64,000 bases of DNA from Clostridiales bacterium. Its GTDB lineage: Bacteria; Bacillota; Clostridia; Christensenellales; Pumilibacteraceae. A program made the translations under genes and the position numbers. Shown here one piece after another: positions 59,520-64,000 of the stretch. Position 1 is the stretch's first letter; every line of letters begins with the position of its first letter. A model generated the notes under the pieces. That model saw only the letters and a list, made by a program, of their open reading frames with translations. It was not told the DNA's origin and searched no databases. The stretch covers positions 62,001-126,000 of the forward strand of contig JAFLVC010000004.1 in NCBI GenBank assembly GCA_022508505.1, given 5' to 3'.

Positions 59520-59740
59520 TTTTGGAAAAACAGGCACAGCCTGATTTCCGTCGTGTGTTGACTGCCGTTATTCGTTTTGTGTTGCGCCCGATGAATAGCT
59601 TGTCGTAAAGAAATGCTTTGCTATAATATGTCATCCTGAGCCCTGCGAAGGATCTAAGAGTGCGAGCATTTTAATCTTGCGCTTCATTCTTATTTATTAT
59701 CTCTTGTCTTAGCCGCTTGCGGCGCTTTGCGCCGCAACAG
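59520..59740. repeat. Repeat cluster upstream of the phosphatase gene
   Basis: 59545-59577 is the reverse complement of the type B internal module at 20344-20376 (CGTCGTGTGTTGACTGCCG). 59600-59655 is the right half of a type B element (TCGTAAAGAAATGC...GTCATCCTGAGC...GAAGGATCT). 59660-59690 is a degraded GAGTGCGAG/CTTGCGCTT hairpin, followed by TTATTATCTCTTGTCTTAGCCGC and GCGGCGCTTTGCGCCGC. No gene seen. Confidence 0.75.
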
Positions 59741-59746
59741 AAAAGA

Positions 59747-59770
59747 GCCGCACAAAGCGGCTCTATCTTG
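59747..59770 (-). terminator. Terminator of the GH3 gene
   Basis: AGAGCCGC (59748-59755) pairs with GCGGCTCT (59757-59764 region) around a short ACAAA loop; on the minus strand TTTTC follows. Confidence 0.8.
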
Positions 59771-59797
59771 CTTTTATATACTGTTTTGATTTAGCGG

Positions 59798-62700
59798 CTA
59801 TTCTTCCGTTTTGGGCTCTTCGGCTTCCGTCGTTTGGGCTTCGACATCTTCCGCTTCGGTCGGCTCGACCGCTTCCGCGGGCTCGGCTTCCGTCGCTTGG
59901 GTTTCGACCGCTTCCGTCGCTTCGCTTTCCGCTACGTCGGCGTTAACCGTCTCGCCGTGAGCGGCAGCCAACGCTTCTTTGCGGCGGGCGTCCTTTTTGG
60001 CGAGGAAGGGGATACGGCGGCGGATCGCCGGAATGGATATGAGGATGAACCACACGCAGGTCAGAATGGCGAGTGCGAGCACGACGTTGAGCATCGTCCA
60101 AATGAATATGACTACGCCCGACTTCGCTTCGGCGTTGACCTTTATGGAGTCGTTGCCAATGTTGGTGTCGATGTAGGTGTAGAGTATATTCTTGGCGGAC
60201 TGTCTTGCCGCGTAGGCGATAGCCTTATCTTTTAAGTCGATGTTTGCGTCCTTAGCGGTGGAGCCGCACAGCCACAGGTCGTTGCCTGCGAGAACGCCGA
60301 GCTCATGGCTGTTCATGTAGCCGCTGCCTGTGTACCAGTCGGTTATGACCGAGCCCCTAAAGCCCCATTCGGTGCGGAGAACGTCGGTGAGCATCGCCTT
60401 GTTGTAGCCTGCGAGCACCGCGCCGACGCGGTTGAACGCGCTCATGATGGCGTTTGCGTCGCCGCTCTTGACGGCGATTTCAAACGGGCGGAGGTACGCC
60501 TCGCGGAGCGCCTGCTCGGTGAGCCAGGTGTTGACGTCTTTGGGGTTGATGCCCGCCTCGCTGACCGCGAAGTGCTTGAGGTAGCAGTAGACGTGGTTGT
60601 CCTTCGCGCCCTTAATCATGTGCGCGGCGAGAATGCCGGAGAGCACGGGGTCCTCGCTGAAGTACTCGTAGTTGCGCGAGGTGAACGGCGTGCGGTGAAG
60701 GTTGACGCCCGGACCGTACCAGCCCTGAATGCCGAACTCCGAGCCGATCTTGCCCTGAGCCTCGCCAATCCTGTACGCGACGTCCTTGCTGAACGAGCAG
60801 CCGAGGAGCGACTCGGACGGATACAGCGTGTACACCGACGACTTGCCGGGGCTCGAAACGTTGTTGTTAAAGCCGGCGGGACCGTCCTTGTCGGTTGCGC
60901 GCGGCTTGCCTACGCTGTACACTGCGGACGTCGTGAAGCCGCCCTGACCGATGAGACGCTTGATTTCGTTTTGGGTGAGCTGATTGAGGAACAAATCCCA
61001 AGTCGTTTCGTCGTCGTAGTCGCCCAAAGCTTCCATTATGCCGTCGTCGAACACGAGGTCGGTCGTTTCTTCGCCGGTTAGGTTTTCCATAGAGGCGCGT
61101 TGGCCCGACTTTTTGGTCGTGAGGTACATGGTCATACCCTGACCATACTTTATGCCTCTGACGTCCGCGTTGTCGTAATCCTTGTGACGGTATTCGGACG
61201 CCTTTTTGACGGCGTCGGAGTTGGAAGGATTACCGATCTGCTTGAGCTTGGTGTAGTTGGCAAACTTGTTCGCGCGGGAGAGGTATTCGAACTTCTTGTC
61301 GCCTGTGTACACCGATTTGCCGTCGATAGGCATGTCGGCGTAAGATGTGTCGTTGCCGGTGAAGCGGTTTCGGACTGTTTTGCCGGTGACGGGGTCCTCG
61401 TTGTACTCTATTGTGGACGCGACCTCGGCGGTTTGAGCCTTGAAGCGGTCGGCGTCCGTCTGAGTGTGCGAGTCGGGCTGAACGGTCAGCTTGACCTTGC
61501 CTTCTTCGAGCACAAAGCCCTTATATGCGTCGCGCTCGTTGAACGACGCGAGGTCATAGGTCGAGAAGGTGAGCGTTACGGTGTCGGACTCGTTCTTTGC
61601 GAGAAGCTTGGTCTTGCCGAAGTCGAGCATGGTGCGCTCCGGCTTTTCGATGCCGCCCTCCTTGTACGCGGTATGCCCGTAGAGCTGGACGACTTCCTTG
61701 CCGGGAACCGATCCGGTGTTGGTGACAGTCACCTTGACCTCGTACTTGCCGTTCGCTTCGAGCGTCGCGGGAACGCCCGAAAAATCGGTTTCCCACTTGA
61801 ACGTCGTGTACGACAGACCGTAGCCGTAGGGGTACTGAACGACTGCGTCGTAGCCTGTGCCGTACTTGTTGGTGACATCGTCGAAGAAGCCGACGGCGGC
61901 GGCGGTTTCGTACCACTTATAGCCGAAGTAAATGCCTTCCTGATAGGTGACGCTGTTGCCGCTCTTTGCCGCATTGAAGTAGGTGGGGTTGTTGGTCTGG
62001 TTGTCGTAGGGAAGGATGTCGCTCATTCTGCCCGACGGATTGACCTTGCCCGAGATAATCTGCGGAATGGCTATCGCGCCCGTCTGACCGGGAATGCCCG
62101 CAAAAATGCACGCCTTGATGCTGTCGTAGTCCTTGATAAAACCGAGCTCGATGTTGTTGCACAGGTTGAGCACAACGATTACGTTGAAGCCGTACTTGTC
62201 GAGCTTGTCGAACATGGCGATCTCTTCGTCGGTCAGCTCGAGGAAGGTACCGTTCTTGTAAGAGTCGATGTTTCTAAGCTCGTCCGCGCCTTCCATGTTG
62301 ACGTTTTCGGCGCCCCAGCGCGAGATGAACGCGACCGCCACGTTTGAAAACTCTTTGGCCTGCTTCATGAGCTTGTCGGTGTAGAAGCTCGCGCCCGGGT
62401 TTTTAAGGCTTTCCGCGACGAACGCGCCCGTCGTGCCGGAGGTGCCGCTGCGGTAGTCGGCGTCGAACTTGGAGTAGTCGGTGTATGCCTTGTAGAGAGT
62501 TTTGTTGATTGTAAAGCCCTCTTGCTTGAACGCGTCGTCGGGGTCGATCTTGTACTTTTTCTCGTTGGTGATCGACGTGCCGCCCGAGCCGCCGCCGGTG
62601 AGAAGGAAGCCGTACTCGGTGGAACTCCAACCGAATAGGTTGACCTTCTTTTCGTTGATGGGAAGATAGCCGTTCTTGTTCTCTAACAGCACCATACTTT

Positions 62701-62932
62701 CGGCGGCCGCGTCGCGCACTGCTTGGTCGGCGGCGGCGAACACGGGATGACTCTCGTCCGCGTCGATGGTGTCGCCTACAAAGAATCTGTGAAGGATGAG
62801 CGAATAGTAATTGATGAGATAGTTTGCGACAATCATTATAGCGATTGCAATTGCTATCGCGACGCCGCAAACCGCCATGGTTATTATTCGCTTTTTCTTT
62901 GTCAGCGGTTTTTTAACTTTGCCGTTACTCAT
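59798..62932 (-). CDS. Membrane-anchored, domain-permuted glycoside hydrolase family 3 enzyme
   Basis: 1044 residues. An N-terminal membrane helix (about 15-40) is followed by the GH3 C-terminal domain (ESMVLLENKNGYLPI, LFGWSSTEYGFLLTGGGSGG), a fibronectin-III-like region (about 390-500; LEANGKYEVKVTVTNTGSVPGKEVVQLYG) and only then the GH3 catalytic barrel (FNNNVSSPGKSSVYTLYPSE onward, nucleophile Asp in GFRGSVITDWYTG). This is the reversed order known from some Ruminococcus beta-glucosidases. After the barrel come a second membrane helix (VVIFIWTMLNVVLALAILTCVWF) and an acidic Glu/Ala/Thr tail of repeated AVETQATEAE units. Probably cleaves beta-linked oligosaccharides at the cell surface. 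Confidence 0.9.
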   Translation of the reverse strand: MSNGKVKKPLTKKKRIITMAVCGVAIAIAIAIMIVANYLINYYSLILHRFFVGDTIDADESHPVFAAADQAVRDAAAESMVLLENKNGYLPINEKKVNLFGWSSTEYGFLLTGGGSGGTSITNEKKYKIDPDDAFKQEGFTINKTLYKAYTDYSKFDADYRSGTSGTTGAFVAESLKNPGASFYTDKLMKQAKEFSNVAVAFISRWGAENVNMEGADELRNIDSYKNGTFLELTDEEIAMFDKLDKYGFNVIVVLNLCNNIELGFIKDYDSIKACIFAGIPGQTGAIAIPQIISGKVNPSGRMSDILPYDNQTNNPTYFNAAKSGNSVTYQEGIYFGYKWYETAAAVGFFDDVTNKYGTGYDAVVQYPYGYGLSYTTFKWETDFSGVPATLEANGKYEVKVTVTNTGSVPGKEVVQLYGHTAYKEGGIEKPERTMLDFGKTKLLAKNESDTVTLTFSTYDLASFNERDAYKGFVLEEGKVKLTVQPDSHTQTDADRFKAQTAEVASTIEYNEDPVTGKTVRNRFTGNDTSYADMPIDGKSVYTGDKKFEYLSRANKFANYTKLKQIGNPSNSDAVKKASEYRHKDYDNADVRGIKYGQGMTMYLTTKKSGQRASMENLTGEETTDLVFDDGIMEALGDYDDETTWDLFLNQLTQNEIKRLIGQGGFTTSAVYSVGKPRATDKDGPAGFNNNVSSPGKSSVYTLYPSESLLGCSFSKDVAYRIGEAQGKIGSEFGIQGWYGPGVNLHRTPFTSRNYEYFSEDPVLSGILAAHMIKGAKDNHVYCYLKHFAVSEAGINPKDVNTWLTEQALREAYLRPFEIAVKSGDANAIMSAFNRVGAVLAGYNKAMLTDVLRTEWGFRGSVITDWYTGSGYMNSHELGVLAGNDLWLCGSTAKDANIDLKDKAIAYAARQSAKNILYTYIDTNIGNDSIKVNAEAKSGVVIFIWTMLNVVLALAILTCVWFILISIPAIRRRIPFLAKKDARRKEALAAAHGETVNADVAESEATEAVETQATEAEPAEAVEPTEAEDVEAQTTEAEEPKTEE

Positions 62933-62962
62933 ATAAATTCTCCGTTTTTAAAATAAAGTCAA

Positions 62963-62991
62963 CCCTCTCGGCGCGCGTGGCACCGAGAGGG
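62963..62991 (-). terminator. Hairpin between the last two minus-strand genes
   Basis: CCCTCTCGG (62963-62971) pairs with CCGAGAGGG (62983-62991). On the minus strand a TTGACTTTATTTT tail follows, so termination is probably partial. Confidence 0.65.
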
Positions 62992-63005
62992 CGACTGAAA
63001 AAGCT

Positions 63006-64000
63006 TTACTTCGCAGTCACGACAGGGTCGCCGATCGTGATGTCTGCGGAGGAGAGGCGGTGATAATCGCCGTCCTGATTGATGCCGAAATCGAACTCGA
63101 TAGCCCCGTTAACGGTGATCGTGAAGGTGTAGGTGTGTGTGCCGGTCTGAATTTCCTGTTTCTGATCGCCGATCGTAATCATAAACGTGTCGGTTTCGAT
63201 TGCGTGGTCTGCGGGGTTGTAGCCTTCGCCGCCGCCGTTGCCGTCGTTGGTGATGAGCGCGTTCTCAACGGTAATGGTGAACGAAATCTCATACGTCTGA
63301 CCGGACGTAGTGCCTTCGGGGAGTATCGCCAATTGGACTACCCAGAAGTCGCCCGCGTTGTTGGAGAACGAGAGATGTGCGCCGTCATTGTCGTGGTACG
63401 GCGTCTTGCCTTGAGTCGACACCCAGCTGTGAGTATAGTACGCCCATTTGCCGGGGTAGGCGGACGCGGACGTATTTCCGTCGTTGGGGAGCTGATAGAC
63501 GTCGCCGCTTTCGTTGGTGTAGTTAAACGACGCCGAAGCAGTGCTCCAAGCCGAGTGCGCGGCGTACAGTATGCCGTCGCCCTTGGCGCGAATCCTCACG
63601 TAGTACGTGCCGGACGAGAGAAGCTCGAGAGAGACCTCGACTTTGCCTTCCGTGGCGGACGCCGTAAGCGACGGAGTTTCGCCTGTTGCGCTCGTGAAGA
63701 AGCCTATATCGTAGCCCTTGCTCGCGCCCTTGACGTTCGCTTCGAATGTTACGGTCGCCGTGGCGTCCTCGACCGATACGGTGGGGGCCGAAGGAGTGTC
63801 GAGCGGGGAGGGAGCGGCGCCGGTGATATCCGTCCAGCTGTAGTTGCTGATAACCAGCGTGCCGTTGGGAAGGGTGCCGGGTTGGTTGTAGAGTGCTCCG
63901 AAAAACGCGAAGGACGCTGAGCCCGCTTTCTCGGTATAAGCAAGCTCGTAGGTGTGCTTGCCGGGCTTGAGGAATATTTCGTTGTCGCTGAGGAGCACAT
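63006..64000 (-). CDS. Secreted beta-rich protein, 5' end outside the window
   Basis: At least 331 residues; the frame is open to the window edge, so the true start is not seen. Contains a fibronectin-III-like domain (APTVSVEDATATVTFEANV...GTYYVRIRAKGDGILYAAHSAWS) and a C-terminal carbohydrate-binding-like beta-sandwich (GDFWVVQLAILPEGTTSGQTYEISFTITVENA, ending EFDFGINQDGDYHRLSSADITIGDPVV). Very poor in Cys, rich in Thr, Ser, Gly and Asn: typical of an exported protein. Lies 73 bases before the GH3 enzyme on the same strand and probably works with it on glycans. Confidence 0.75.
   Translation of the reverse strand, partial: VLLSDNEIFLKPGKHTYELAYTEKAGSASFAFFGALYNQPGTLPNGTLVISNYSWTDITGAAPSPLDTPSAPTVSVEDATATVTFEANVKGASKGYDIGFFTSATGETPSLTASATEGKVEVSLELLSSGTYYVRIRAKGDGILYAAHSAWSTASASFNYTNESGDVYQLPNDGNTSASAYPGKWAYYTHSWVSTQGKTPYHDNDGAHLSFSNNAGDFWVVQLAILPEGTTSGQTYEISFTITVENALITNDGNGGGEGYNPADHAIETDTFMITIGDQKQEIQTGTHTYTFTITVNGAIEFDFGINQDGDYHRLSSADITIGDPVVTAK

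Noticed and set aside
61100..62347. 415-codon plus-strand frame opposite the GH3 gene
   Set aside because: Shadow frame; Val/Arg-rich composition with no motif, while the minus strand encodes clear GH3 domains.

Overview
The window looks like a chromosome segment of a low-abundance-type, moderately GC-rich (roughly mid-50s %) member of the Firmicutes, most likely an uncultured Clostridia. The reasons are a BofA-like sporulation protein, RecD2, a CadC/CzrA-type ArsR sensor with CadA, a phi-LC3-type holin, strong AGGAGG-type ribosome sites, SigA-type promoters with 17-bp spacers, and many palindromic intergenic repeats. The lineage is an inference; no rRNA is present.

Layout. 0.1-3.9 kb (+): ArsR regulator, ung, membrane trypsin-like protease, transglutaminase-like lipoprotein. 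4.0-8.2 kb (-): ilvD, a LeuB homologue that has lost catalytic residues, acyl carrier protein, a small membrane protein and a nicotinamidase-like hydrolase. 8.3-9.1 kb: a freestanding FakA-type domain and a tRNA-Arg(ACG) locus with one intact and two damaged copies. 9.1-12.2 kb (-): membrane protein, HAD protein, ThuA-like lipoprotein, DinJ/YafQ toxin-antitoxin pair, rubredoxin. 12.4-15.0 kb (+): Zn/Cd efflux operon (ArsR sensor, separate HMA domain, CadA). 15.1-20.2 kb (+): pyruvate kinase, two-component system, BofA. 20.5-37.4 kb (mostly +): proS, metK, recD2, a 12-TM protein, fhs, glnS, an epimerase-like protein, a short alaS, leuS. 37.4-42.9 kb (+): formate channel, Na/phosphate symporter, beta-helix DUF3737 protein, C-S lyase, tRNA-Arg(CCT), alpha/beta hydrolase.

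44.2-54.2 kb (+) is a tight co-directional block of 14 phage-type genes: terminase, portal, scaffold, coat, neck proteins, a beta-propeller-like plug, a coiled-coil candidate needle and two holin-like proteins. The order resembles the P22 morphogenetic module. No integrase, repressor, replication gene, endolysin, tape measure or tail fibre is visible. All frames are open and base composition matches the host, so a domesticated packaging element (gene-transfer-agent-like) is the most interesting hypothesis; a trimmed prophage is the alternative. 54.2-55.9 kb is AT-rich, with a duplicated and truncated gene.

55.9-64 kb: mscL, then on the minus strand a PP2C phosphatase/Ser-Thr kinase pair, a membrane-anchored permuted GH3 enzyme, and the end of a secreted beta-rich protein cut by the window edge.

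The intergenic space is rich in mosaic repeats: CCCTCAGTC/GGGGAGC hairpins, AGATCC-TTCGAC/GTCGAAGGATCT bounded elements, and a GAAGCGCG/CGCGCTT hairpin that often acts as a terminator. A second theme is promoters whose -10 ends six bases before the ATG, implying leaderless mRNAs for at least three genes.
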